Positions 22,168-34,045 of a DNA stretch of 64,000 nt are shown in pieces. The position numbers and the translations under genes are program-made. The stretch is taken from assembly GCA_015178975.1 (NCBI GenBank), contig WHVD01000007.1, positions 1,116,001 to 1,180,000 on the forward strand, in the 5' to 3' direction. The notes under the pieces are model-generated. The model was not told the DNA's origin. It saw nothing but the letters and a program-made list of their open reading frames with translations, and made no database searches. The stretch is from Hysterangium stoloniferum. Taxonomy: Eukaryota; Basidiomycota; Agaricomycetes; Hysterangiales; Hysterangiaceae. The first letter of the stretch is position 1. Every line of letters starts with the position of its first letter.

Positions 22168-24094
22168 TTAGGATATATCCTGTGGAGTAGATGGACCAAG
22201 CGCATCGGCAGGCCAACCATGATACTCTAACACGGATGCGCAGTTCGAATTGGAGGTTATCGACACGCCGGTAAATGGTGTGGCGATGACGGAAAGGAGT
22301 GAATGACACATAAGGTGTAATCTCTCAAAGCGGATAAGGGTGGATTGATCGTTGATGGAGCCACGCATTTTGTAACAATGTGGGAGGAGACGATCGAGAA
22401 TGGCGATTATGTTGAGGTTGCGCACTGTGGTACACGCGTATTCGATGTCGGAAGATCCAGCTATCAGCTTCAGAGTGACTTCAAGTAGTGTTTGGCCTGA
22501 CCAGGGGAGCCAAACATTTGCACGGTTGTGTGTCAGAATCAGACTGGTAGGATATTGGTCATGGATATAAGGTGATACTAGAAGGTAAAACATTGTCAAA
22601 ATACCTTAGGAGGGGTTCAATGAGCGAAGAAATCACATTGAACGGGTTGATGTAATCCATGCGAAGTATGCTGTCGTCGAAGAATTTTTCCAGGGCACTG
22701 ATATCATAGCACAGTGAATACAATGTGTCCTCGTCGATATGAAGAATCAAGGACGCTATATGAAGGTTGGTGTCGTCCACTAGAACCTTCCATACATCTC
22801 CAGGAACACCTCGGAACCAGGCATCTTCGTCCATGCAACACACCAGAGGCTTTATAGGAGATCCAAACAAGTCTATGTGAGAAATTTTGTCTGTTGTGGT
22901 TTTGGTGGGCCAGATGAAATGATGTGATGTCGCGACGCACGGTTGTGTCCAGAATTCAATGCAACGTCTAATCGCAGTGCGCTCCTCTACAGACAGTTGA
23001 CGCACGTGGCAAGCTTGCACGATATACCCAAGCTCGGCGAGGAGGTAGGTACGTGAATGGCATGGGTATGATAAATATGCGGAGATTTGTAGAATGAATA
23101 CCAACGTAACCTCATTCACATTGGTGTATAGCGGTGATTCAATGACAGCATTGTAAAGCGAAGACGTAATTGCAGTTGATGGCCGATCTCCGTCTCCCCA
23201 TCGAGCACCGGGACACCAGTAGAAGGCCCAACTCAAATATGCTATAAGATTGGAAGTGTGTCTACCGTTCATCCGGTGTATAAAGCTTGAATCCCAGAAC
23301 CCCTGTAAGACCACCAACGCCTGTTCTCGAATTCGAGGCGGGTAAGTGGGTCTAGAAAGATGAGTATTTTGAGTGTATTCAATGATTGGCGTTGAAGTAT
23401 CCCCACCTCATTAAGTCGATGGTCTCTTGAATTACTATTCCGATTCTTCCCAGAGTCAGATGCTTTCTAATTAACTTGTTAAAGGCCCTATCATCTCCAT
23501 GAATCATTCGCTTATATATCATCAACTTTGCGATCAGTGCAGCTGTCTTTGCCTTGTGAAGCACATTCCTCCCAACCCTTTCCAAACCGACTCCACAGTA
23601 ATACCCGGGACCAATTTCCAGACTTAGAGATGAGCTGTCCGGCGATGAGATGACTCCCCAGTCTATGACACGCCTACGATATGGACTGTGTTTGGATGTG
23701 GCGTTGGTGGAGCTCTCTCGAATCTGAATATTATTTGGTGGGCCAAGGCAATTTCTCTCTCCCTGGCACTGAAAACATCCGAGTGAACAATCTCCTTGAA
23801 AGTGATGTTTCGTTTACGCACCCATTCCTCCACACCAACTTCCACGTCTTCTTTCGACAGTTCTATGTGCTGGTCGTCATCATGTGCTCGGCAACATAAA
23901 CAGTGCCTATGTTCGAGACAGCTACATCTCTGTCGAAGCTTCATTCGGGATCTTTCCCTCATTCCAATCTCATCGATCTCCTGTCGTTCCGTCCTCAATA
24001 CAGCCGGGGAAACCAAGGGTTGTAGCCAGTCAATATCTTGGAGGAGGGATATGACATCCTGCCCACTCGGAGCTATCTCGCTCGACGTCGACAT
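22168..24094 (-). CDS. Array family gene copy C, open if intron 3 retained
   Basis: Member of the unrecognised five-exon family. Exons: 24094-23822 (MSTSSEIAPSGQDV), 23768-23407, 23351-22941, 22890-22605 and 22543-22168. Introns 1, 2 and 4 have GT donors (GTGCGT, GTGGGG, GTATTT) and AG acceptors of 53-61 bp. Intron 3 (22940-22891, GTGCGT...CAG, 50 bp) is different: exon 4 is 5 bp shorter than in the intact copies, so splicing it out shifts frame. Keeping it gives one continuous frame from 23351 to 22605, and the whole gene then encodes 585 aa with no stop. Key stretches are CSCLEHRHCLCC, GYYCGVGLERVGRNVLHKAK and IEPLLR. Function unknown; no signal peptide or membrane helix is evident. Confidence 0.55.
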
Positions 24095-26054
24095 TGGAGG
24101 GTACTAATACTCGTACCGGGATGGAATGCTGCGCTTTTAAGCTGAGAATAAATTGACAGGGCGTCATTGTGCTCTTGAGCGCTATATTTCAGGGCAATCC
24201 AGCTTTCTCGTCACAGGTGACATCTCCACGGATAGAATATGTTGTTGACTTTTCTGGGATTTCGGGTTAGCGACGGATTGCGAGCATTAGGGCTCGGGTC
24301 GCAGCATTGGGGATTCACCGCGTACTATGGGTTACATAAGGTCTATTTGTACTTATTTAGTCCTTATCCGTTTACAACGAGTACTGCCACCTCACTCAGA
24401 CAAACGGAAAGTTATACAGTCTAGGACAGCACCACGAAAACTTAACATATGTAAGTGCAGTGGACGCTATCCATGGCGGCAGTGCTTATTAGGTACAGCC
24501 CCAGGCGCTTTCGACTCCGGCTATGTCTAACAGAAATATCTGCTTCGTGTTCCATTCTTTCTAATGGCAACGAGGAATCCATTCCAATAATTCATTAGGG
24601 TTGTAAATGGGCGTTAACCCCGAATATTTGTGGCGACTCCGTCAGGTTTTTATCAACAAATTGTGGGTGTCAATATTCAGTGACTATTAATTACACACTA
24701 GTCTTATAATTACCCTGGCCTTCTCAATGAACTAATTTGCCCAGGCTCACCTTATTTATCAAGCACATGTCTATCCGGCTCGGCGATGTCAAGGAAGATG
24801 AAACATTGTGAGCCACCATAGCTTGACCTCTTGGAGACGGAGCTCTTCGCATGTGTAAAGATTCACCATACTCTATATGCCTTTACGTGCCCCTTTCCGG
24901 CCAACCTGTCCGCCCCTTCGAAACCGGTGACTTCACAAAGGTTGTTGTAGTAATCTTTATTTCCTATCGTATCCGGGGGTGTTATGCTAGTAGACCCATT
25001 CACTTTCACTTTTTTCACGATTCTTGTGTTCGGACCGAATTAGTGCTGTGAGTCTGTATCCACCTCGAAGCTCACATCCGTTGATCCGTTCTCGCTAGAA
25101 CCATATTTGGCCTTCCTTGCAAACACTATTGATGAGAGGGCCTGCAAGCATCATAGCTATTTTCTCAGAATTTTCATCTCAAAGCTATGTCATACTCTCC
25201 GCAGCTTTTTATTTCACTATCCTTATACTATCTGTACGCGCAATGATTAGAGCTTGATCTGTGCGTTCCTTTCGGCCATCATCTCTTCTCCTCACTAATC
25301 ACTTGATTTCTCCAAAGGCTAGTGTTTTGCCAGGAGGGTAAACCCACTTCGAACGTTCTTATGGCTCACACCGGGATTGAACCAACTTGAATTGCAGTCA
25401 TACTGCAGTATACTTTCTGGTCTCATTTTCACATTCAGGACCGCTCACCTTTGGCAGAAAATGTGGTTATAGTACATCATGCAACATGCTCCAACTGAGA
25501 CGAAAGGAGATATCCACTTGGTTTGCACTAAGCGCCATTCTTCTTTATAAACACGTTTGTGCGATGCACAGTCCAGCTATTGGGAAGAACTCTTGAATAT
25601 TGTATCCTTTCATCGAGAGTTTGACAAGGCACAAGGATTCTTTCGTGAATGATGGGTCTAAGTCTCGCAGCCCACAATTGTTAACTCAGTTAAATCTACC
25701 CCGAGGTCATAGGGAGATATTATTTGTCCAGACGTTATGCGGGCATATCTCCACATGAAATACATGAAATACATGAAATTTGAATGCTTTGGCGCGTTGT
25801 TTCGACGAAATTGTTCCCTATGGAAATGAAGACCATCGTGGGACTCCCAAATATATGCAATGTGTGTATAGCATTAACGAGAAGCTGCCAACCACACATG
25901 TGGGGTAAAAAGTGACTATATGCGCTCTTCAATTCGCGAAAACTATGTAGCTTTACATAAATTAGAAATATTGCCAAAAGGGGAGCTAAGTAAGAGTAAT
26001 AGCACTATTCTTCCTCCTGGTTCACATAATGTGTCTGTGTTCTCCAAGAGAAAT
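24095..26054. other. 5' flank of copy C and 3' flank of fragment M
   Basis: 24095-25330 is the reverse-orientation promoter and far-upstream segment (atggaatgctgcgcttttaag near 24120, tattcagtgactattaattaca near 24677), also seen near 29900, 34660 and 56285. 25330-25700 has no clear match. 25730-26054 is the 3' flank of the next minus-strand copy. No separate gene is seen. Confidence 0.5.
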
Positions 26055-26885
26055 TATGATATATCGTGCGGAATGGATGGAACAAGAGCATCAGCAGGCC
26101 AACAATGATCCTTCAACACTAACGTGGAGTTCTAATTAGAGGTTACCGACCCACCGGTAAAAGGTGTGGGGATAACGTAAAGGAGGGAATGAGCCATGAG
26201 GTTTAACTTCTGAAAGCGGATGGGCGGATGGATCGTTGATTGATCCACGCATTGAGTCACAATGTCGACTAAGACGAGCGAGAATGGCGATTATATTGAT
26301 GCTGCCCAATGTGGTACACGCGGAGTTGATGTTGGAAGATGCGGCATCAGCGTCAGAGTAACCTCAATAAATTTCCTGCTTGACAAAAGGAGCCAGAAAT
26401 CTTGATGCGTGTGTGTCGGAATCATGCTGGTGGGATATTTGAATGCGCGGATATGAGATGATGCTGGAAGGTAAAACATTGTCAACATACCGTAGGAGGG
26501 GCTCAATGAGCGAAGAAACCACGTTCAGCTGGTTGATATGATCACTACGGAGCATTCTGTCGTCGAAGAAGGTTTTCAGGGCAAATATATCACGCTACAG
26601 TGAAAACAATGTGTCCAGATCGATATGAACAGTCAAGGACGTTATATGGAGGTTTGTGTCATCCACTATAACCTTCAATGTATCTCCAGCAATATCTCGA
26701 AACCAGGCAGCTTGGTGAATGAAACACACGAGAATGTGTATAGGAGATGCATAAAAGGAAAGTCGGTTCGGGTAATTTTGTCTGTTGTGGTTTGTTGGGC
26801 AGGATAAAATGATGGGAGGTCGCGACGCGCTGTTGTATCCAGAATTAAATACAACCTCTGATCGCAGTGAGTTCCTCTTCCTTTA
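26055..26885 (-). pseudogene. Array family 3' fragment (M)
   Basis: Reverse-strand remnant that begins abruptly at about 26885 in the end of exon 3, then holds intron 3, exon 4 (about 26785-26492, NQLNVVSSLIEPLLR at its end), intron 4 and exon 5 to the stop at 26055. Exons 1-2 and most of exon 3 are absent. Several substitutions in exon 5 make it unlikely to be coding. Confidence 0.7.
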
Positions 26886-27420
26886 TGGAATCCACCCAAC
26901 GCCGTTCCTGTACGGTCTAAAGGGCCCTCATTTTATTCCCTGGTTTGTTGCCTCGTGATAGCCGATCCCGAGATTGAACATAGCCTTTGAAGATTAGATG
27001 AGTCTGACCGAGATGCACGTTGCCATGTATTAGTGAGGATTATTGTGGGTATTCTTTGCTTTGCTTCACTGACGTGCTTCATGCTATCCTAACTAACTGA
27101 CACCAAAACCATGGTGGTGGGGCTGTCTTTGGAGAATTATCAATGTGATTCTATTTGACGTAGTTCTCGTTCATAAATCAGAGGTGATTCTAGCCACGCC
27201 CGAGGCTCGCGAATATTATTTTACATGTGCATGGCATGAACGAGATGCTACAACACACCGGGAAATAGGAAAATGTGACTGTATGCGCTATAAATTTCCC
27301 CAAACTATGTAGTGTTATACGACTTGTAACTCCTGTTACAAAGCGATTGAAGTAGGGAGTAATGGCATTATCTCTCCTCCTGGTTTTATAAGACGTGTCG
27401 GCGTTATCCAGAGAACTGAT
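26886..27420. other. 3' flank of copy D
   Basis: Reverse-orientation unit 3' flank. It includes a strand-opposed version of the short conserved ORF near 27150 (FDVVLVHKSEVILATPEARE). No gene is called. Confidence 0.5.
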
Positions 27421-29319
27421 TATATGTCATGGAGCAAGGCCTTCAACGGGCGAGCCATGATTGTTCAACACTGATGTGGAGTTTGAATTAGACGTTACCG
27501 ATACGCCAGTGAAATGTGTGGCGATCACGCAAAGGAAGGAATGTACAATGTCATTTAAAAAATGTAGGCAGCTACTACAAAATTGATCGTTAATTGAGCG
27601 GCGCATTGTGTCACAATGTAGAAGGAAACGAGCGAGGATGGAAATAATATTGAGGTTGCGGACTGTGGTGAACGCGGATTCGGTGGCGGAAGAGCTATCA
27701 GCTTCAGGGTGACTTCGATTAGTCCCTTTCTACACTCTAGGAGCGGCCAATTTGGCCACGTTTGTGTCAGAGTCAGACTGGTAAGAGAGTTTCATGAGTG
27801 GGTGTGAGACGATGATGGTAAGTCAAATATTGCCCACATACCGTAGAAGGGTGCCTCTCAACGAAGAAACTACATGAAGCTGGTTGATATGCTCCGTGCG
27901 AAGCGTGCTGTCCTCGAAGATGGTTTTCTGGGCCCAGATATAGCGCCACAGTGAATGTGAGGTGTCCGCATCGATATCAACGGTCAATGATGCTACATGG
28001 ATGTTCGTGTCGTCCACTATACCCTTCAATACATCACCAGCAATATCTAGAAACCACGCATCTTGGTATATGCACCGCAAGAAAGGCTGTATAAGATAAA
28101 GATCAAAGCGTCCTCCCTGGCGAGTTTGTCACTTAATGGTTGTCGTCAACATGGTGATAAAATGTGATCGTGCGACGCACGGTTGTCACCAGCATTTAAA
28201 GTAATATCTGAACGTGGTGAACTCCTGGACAGCTGACGAACATGGCAGATATTTTCCACGATATTGCTAAGGCCGGCAGCGAGTAAGGGATGGTGATCGG
28301 ATGACAAACATCATACTATCTGTATGATAAATGTTGATGCAACCTCATCCAAGTTGGTGTGTAGCGGTGATTTGATTAAAGTATTTGTAAAGCGATGGCT
28401 TAATTGCAGTCGTTGTCCGATCTCTATCTGGCCATCGAGCGCCGGGACGCCAATTGAAGGGCCAAGCCAAATATGTCATGAGCTGACCTTGGTTCGTCCA
28501 ATGGATATCCCTCGAATTCCAGAACCTCCCTAATACCATTGACCCCTGTTGTCGAATTCGAGGCGCTGGGTCTAGAAGACGTGAGTATTGTGAGTGTATT
28601 CACTGATTGGCACTGTCTGATCCCTACTTCATTACATCAACGCTCTCTTGAATTATTATTCCCAGTCGTGGTTGTGTGCCAGACCTGAGTAGAAACTTGT
28701 CAACGACGTTCTGGCCTTCCCATAGTCCACCCGTCATTCGCTCATATATCATCAACTTTGCCATCAGCGATGCTTTCTTTGCGCTGTAAAGGACTTTCAT
28801 CCCAACCCTTTCCAAACCGACTCCACAGTAATACCCGGGGATAACTCCCACACTGGAAGCTGAGCTATCCGGCGTTGAAACGACTCCCCAGTCTATGTCA
28901 TGCCTCCGAGATGGACTGAGTTTGTATGTAGCGTTGGTGGGTCTCCCTCGTATCTTAATATTATTTTGTGGGTCATCGCAATTTCTCCCTCCTTGACACT
29001 GAAAACATCCGGTTCGTGAACAGTGTACATAAAAAGGTCATTTCGCTTTACGCACCTATTCCCCCACACAAACTCCCACGTCTTCTTCAGACAATGGCAT
29101 GTGCTGGTCGTCATCGGGTACTCGGTAACATACGCAGTGCCCATGCTCGAGGCAGCTACATCGTTCTGCGAGCTTCATCTGCAATAATTCCCTTATTCTC
29201 ATGTCATTGATCGCCTGTTGTTCTGGGCTCTGGGGGACCAAGGGCTGTACCCGCTCAAACTCTCATAGGAGGGATATGATATCCTGTCTGCTCAGAGTGA
29301 TCTCTTTGGAAGTTTACAT
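27421..29319 (-). pseudogene. Array family gene copy D, broken
   Basis: All five exons can be traced. The start codon at 29319 is followed at once by TAA where the other copies have a Ser codon. Exon 1 has further changes, including a stop at its end. Exon 2 (about 28995-28624) is open around GYYCGVGLERVGMKVLYSAK, then SLMAKLMIYERM. Exon 3 (about 28570-28190) and exon 4 (about 28080-27842, WFLDIAGDVLKGIVDDTN) carry small indels; exon 5 ends near 27421. It shares exon 2 features (PRLGIIIQESVDVMK) with copies A and J. Confidence 0.75.
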
Positions 29320-30594
29320 TGGTGGGTAGTAGTCATGATCATCCCGGAAGGTAATTCCCCGCCTTTAAGGTGTAGTTAGCCCGACAGTCAATTTCCAGGC
29401 ATAGTATTATGGCCGTGCTCCCCCGTTCCATCCATTCCTTTCACCCAGTTTGAAGGCCCACTAATCCTTCTTGTATAATACAGGCAAGATACTCTCAAGT
29501 TACTTCACTATTGTTCCGTACATTTCATCAGATTATCTACGGCAGAAAACACACATGGCGGCTGAGAATAAATTGACACGCCGTCACCTCATAATGTATT
29601 AACTTCCGAGTTCTTGAGCGTTAGATTTCATGGCAATCCAGTTTCAATCATAAGTGACACTTTCATGGATGGAACATGTAAGTATAGTGGAGGCTATTCA
29701 TCGCAGTGCTGATGAGGTACAGCCTAGGGCACTTTCCACTCTGGCCATATCTCACGGGAAGGAGCGCTTCGTGTTCTATTATTTTCCAATTCCAACGAAC
29801 AAACTACTCGAATAATTGTCTAATGAGGTCATTTGGCGTCGATCCTGGATCTCCTTCTTTGCAGCGAATCCTTGAACTTTTTATTAGCAAATTGTGTGTG
29901 TACTCAACATCCAATCACTATTTATTACACCCTAGTTATCTTGTCTTTTTCAGTGAACTAATTCGCCCCAGGCTCACGTTATTTTTCAGTTATTTGTCTT
30001 TTCGATTCGACAATGTCGAGATAGATCAGAAATTGCAGGTCTCCGTAGTTTGACCTCTTGGGGGCAGAGCTCTTCGGGTTTCTAACGATTCAGCATATTC
30101 GATATGGTTTTACGTGCCCTTTTCCTGCCAACTTGTCGGCTCCTTCGAAAGCGGCCACTCCTTTGTCTCTGGTGACTTCACAAAGGTTGTCGTAGCAGTC
30201 TTTATTCCCTACCACTATAGTGATTTTGTATCGTATCTGAGTTTGTGACACCAGTTGACCCTTCCACTTTTCACTTTTTCAAGATTCTTGTGGTAGGAGC
30301 GAAATAGTGCTGTGAGTCCGTGTGAACTTCTAAGATCACATCTGTTGGTACCTCCATTCTAGAACCATTGTGTGGCCTACCTTCCAACATTATACTTCAT
30401 GGGAGGTCTGAAAGGATCATCGCTATATTTTCAGAACGAAAGCGGTAAAAGGTGCCTATATGCCCTCGTGAATTAGCTTAAAATATGTAAATTTACATAA
30501 ATTATAAATATTTCCAAAAGGCGTATTAAGTAAAGAGTAATAGTTCTTTCCTTCCTCCTGGTTCCGAGAGCGTGTCAGTATTATCCACGAGAAA
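29320..30594. other. 5' flank of copy D and 3' flank of fragment N
   Basis: Reverse-orientation promoter side (29330-29420), far-upstream segment (29500-30420) and then the 3' flank of the next copy (30430-30594). No independent gene. Confidence 0.5.
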
Positions 30595-31262
30595 TTATGA
30601 TAAATGGTGCCGAATGGATGGAACAAGAGCATCGGTCGACAAGTCATGGTCCTCCAATACTAATTTGGAGTTTTAATTGGATCTTACGCATACACCGGTG
30701 AAAGGGGTGGCAATGACGCAAAGGAAGAAATGAGTCATGACGTTTAATTGCCCCCAGCCGTCCCCGAGGAATTCATCGTTGATTGAGCCGCGCATTGCCG
30801 CACAAGGTGGAAGACGAGATAGAATGGCCATGATATTCAGGCTGCGGACTGTGGTGCACGCGCGGAGAGACCAATGAGGACTAGTTTGTATCCGTATCAA
30901 CTGATGCGATATATTCATGGGTGGATACGATATTTTCATCGGCGAATATGAGATGATGCTGGAAGGTACAAGTTTTCCAATATACCATAGGAGGGGCTCA
31001 ATGAGCTAACAAACCACATCCAGCTGGCTGATATGGTCCGTGCGCAGCGTTCTGTCGTCTAAGAGGGTGTTCAAGGCGCATATAACCTCCCGCAGTTAAT
31101 ACGATGTGCCGTCATCGATATGAAGAGTCCAGGACGCTATATGGAGGTTTGTGCCTTCCACTATAGCCTGCAATACATCTTCAGCAACATTTCGAAACCA
31201 GCCATCTTGGTGGATGCAACACTCGAGAAGTTTTGTAATATATTGATACAAGGAATGGCTAT
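30595..31262 (-). pseudogene. Array family 3' fragment (N)
   Basis: Reverse-strand piece with exon 4 (about 31240-30995), intron 4 and a shortened exon 5 (SACTTVRSLN-like RACTTVRSLNIMAILSRL). Part of exon 5 after intron 4 is deleted. Exons 1-3 are missing; the break at about 31262 joins unrelated sequence. Confidence 0.65.
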
Positions 31263-32100
31263 CCTATCTAACTATAAGGCGAGCAGCGCTAGTGTTCTGC
31301 ACCTAACTAGATATGGGTGTATACAGGTGCACCCATGTGTCACTTCCGCATGTGCAGGAGGACGAGTTGGGACATAAGTGCCACTCATGGAATATGCTGG
31401 AGCTGCCCGGATGCACATTTACCACTTCTGGAGAGTGCTGGAGCTGCCTGGATACACATTTACCACTTCTGGAGAGTGCTGGAAGTGCCCGGACTCTCTT
31501 GGTGGAGGTCTAGACTAGTAAGTGTTCCTGACGGCTCTCAAGCCATTTAGCGCCCAATACCATTTTACTGATGCGTTACGGCTCAGACATCTGTCTGTTC
31601 GACACGACAATGTCAAGGCAGATCAAGGATTGTGGGTCACCGTAGCTTGATTCGAGGCGGAGTTCTTCATGTTTTTAAAGATTCAGTATCATCCCTATGC
31701 TTTGACATGCGCTTTTCCACCGGATTAGTGAGTGCTTGTGGTGTGTGCTTTCTGCTGTTCTTCAATGACTTGCTTCATGCTATCCCAACTAACTCACACG
31801 CTGCTTTTTTTGAGACCCCGGAGTAGTATCCAATTTGAGGTGACTCTAGTGGGTAAATCGGATGTCATTTCTAGCCACTACTAGGCTCCATGAACATATG
31901 CAGCGTATGTGTCCCATCAACGAGAAGCTGCGAAGCACACAAAGGCGGTTAAAAGTGACTACATGCGCTCTGGAATTGGCTCAAACTATATAGCTTACAT
32001 AAATTAGAAGTATTTCCACAAGGCGAATTAAGGAAAGAGTAGTTTTACTATCCTTCCTCCTGGTTCGCATAAGTGAATCGGTGTTTTCCAAGAGACATTA
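31263..32100. other. Unassigned insert and 3' flank of copy E
   Basis: 31263-31530 does not match the unit and contains two tandem copies of a segment of about 44 bp (catttaccacttctggagag at 31415 and 31459). 31580-32100 is the reverse-orientation 3' flank of copy E. No gene is seen. Confidence 0.5.
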
Positions 32101-34045
32101 TTATATATGGTGAGGAATGGATGGAACAAAAGCATCGGCAGGCCAACCAAGGTCCTCCAACACTGATCTGGCGTTTGAATTAGATGTTACGCACACATCG
32201 GTGAAAGGTGTGGTGATGATACAAAGTAATGAATGAGCTGCAAGGGTTACTCCTTCAAGGCAGCGACTGAGGTAATGATCATTGATTGAGCGGCGCATTG
32301 CGTCACAATGTGGAACAAGACGAGCAAGAATGGGGATGATATTGAAGCTGCGTATTGTGGTACACGCGGATTCGATGTCAGAAGAACCAGCTATCAGGGT
32401 CAGAGTGACCTCTATTAGTCCCTCGCCTGACATGAGGACCATCGAATTTGGACTCGTGTGTGTCAGAATCAGACTAGTAAGGTATATTCATCATGGGTAG
32501 ATATGAGATGATGCTGGAAGGTAAACCATTCTCACCATACCTTAGGAGGCGCTCAATGAGCGAAGAAACCATATCCAGCTGCTTGATATGATCCATGCGA
32601 AGCGTCTTGTCGCCGAAGAAGGTGGTCAGGGCCCAGGAACCCTCCCACAGTACATAGGATATGTGCTCGTCGATATGGAGTGTCAATGAGGTGATAGTCA
32701 TGTTCATATGATCCACCACAACTTTTAATACATCTCCAGCAATATCTCGAAACCAGGCATCTTCGTGAATGCAACACACGAGAAGCTGTATAGGAGATCC
32801 ATAAAATGAAAGTCTGTATGGGTAATTTTGTCTGTTATGGTTTTGGTGGGCAGGATGAAATGATGTGATGTTGCGACGCACGGTTGTACCCAGAATTCAA
32901 TGCAACCCCTGATCGCAGTGAGCTCCACTACGGACAGTTGACGCACGTGGCTGATGTTTTCCACGATATACACAAGGTCGTTAACGAGGGGGGGATCTTG
33001 ATGGCATGACAAATATCGTGCGATTTGTAGAACGAATGTCGACGCAACCTCATCCAGGTTGGTATGTAGCGGTGATTTGATGACAGCATTGTAGAGTGAT
33101 GACGTCATTGCAGTCGGCGGCTGCTTTCCAACTTGCCATCGAACACCAAGATACAAGAAGAACCTACTCAACAATATCATCAGGCTTTCAGTGTGACCTT
33201 CTTTCCTCCACGGGAAACAATTTCCAAGAAAGAAGAACATTTCTACGACCATCGACGCCTGGTTTCGAATTCGAAGGGGATAAGTGGGTCTAGAAAGACG
33301 TGAGTATTTTGAGTGTATCCAATGATTGAGGCTGTTGTCTCCGTACCGCATTAAATCAATGCTCTCTTGAATTATTATTCCCAATCTTGGAAGTGTAATA
33401 TACTTCTGTAGCAACTTGTTAAAGCCATACCTCCGTGCTATTCGCTCGTATATCGTTAACTTTCCCATCAGCGAAACTCGCCTTGCGCGATGAAGCACTT
33501 TCATGCCAATCCTGTCCATGAAAACTCCTAGATAATACCCGGGGGTAATTTCAACACTCGAAGACGAGCTACTAGCCAGCGAAACCACTCCCCAGTCTAC
33601 GTTATCATGACTGCGATATGGACTGCGGTTCGATGTCCTGTCAGTGGATCTACCTCGCGTGTTTATAATAGCCGGTGGGTCATGACAATTACTCTCTCCT
33701 AGCCACTGAAAACGTTTAGTTTGTTAACAGTGTACTTGAAAGGATAACTCATTTACGCACCCATTCCTCAACCCAAACTTCCACATCTTGTTTAGACAGT
33801 GGTATATGCTGGCCATCTTCGGGAACTCTATAACACAATCCGTGCCCATGTTCGATGCAGCTCCATCGGTCTCGAAGCCTTACGCTCAATCGTTCCCTTA
33901 TCCCCGCGTCAATGATCTCTTCCCGTTCCTCTGAGCTCAATGCAGCTGGGGAGACCAGTGGTTGTAACCACTCAACCTCTTGTAGGAGGCTTTCAGCCGG
34001 TCTGAGATCGTGGCTGCTCGGAGTCGTCTCGTTTGAAGTGGACAT
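32101..34045 (-). CDS. Array family gene copy E, intact, unknown function
   Basis: Intact five-exon member encoding 571 aa. Exons: 34045-33761, 33705-33347, 33289-32882, 32831-32541 and 32473-32101, total 1716 nt. Introns are 55, 57, 50 and 67 bp, with donors GTGCGT, GTACGG, GTGCGT and GTATGG and acceptors CAG, TAG, CAG and TAG, in phases 0, 2, 2 and 2. No stop or frameshift occurs. The N-terminus is MSTSNETTPSSHDLRPAESL, then WSCIEHGHGLCY, a candidate CxxHxHxxC cluster not conserved in every copy. Ser-rich VSLASSSSSSVEITPGYY lies in exon 2, VRWQVGKQPPTAMTSSLYNA in exon 3, AWFRDIAGDVLKVVVDH in exon 4. Exon 5 is Leu/Ile-rich and possibly helical. No known domain, signal peptide or membrane segment was recognised. 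ATG is preceded by the family CAGCATCCCCTTCC element. Confidence 0.75.
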
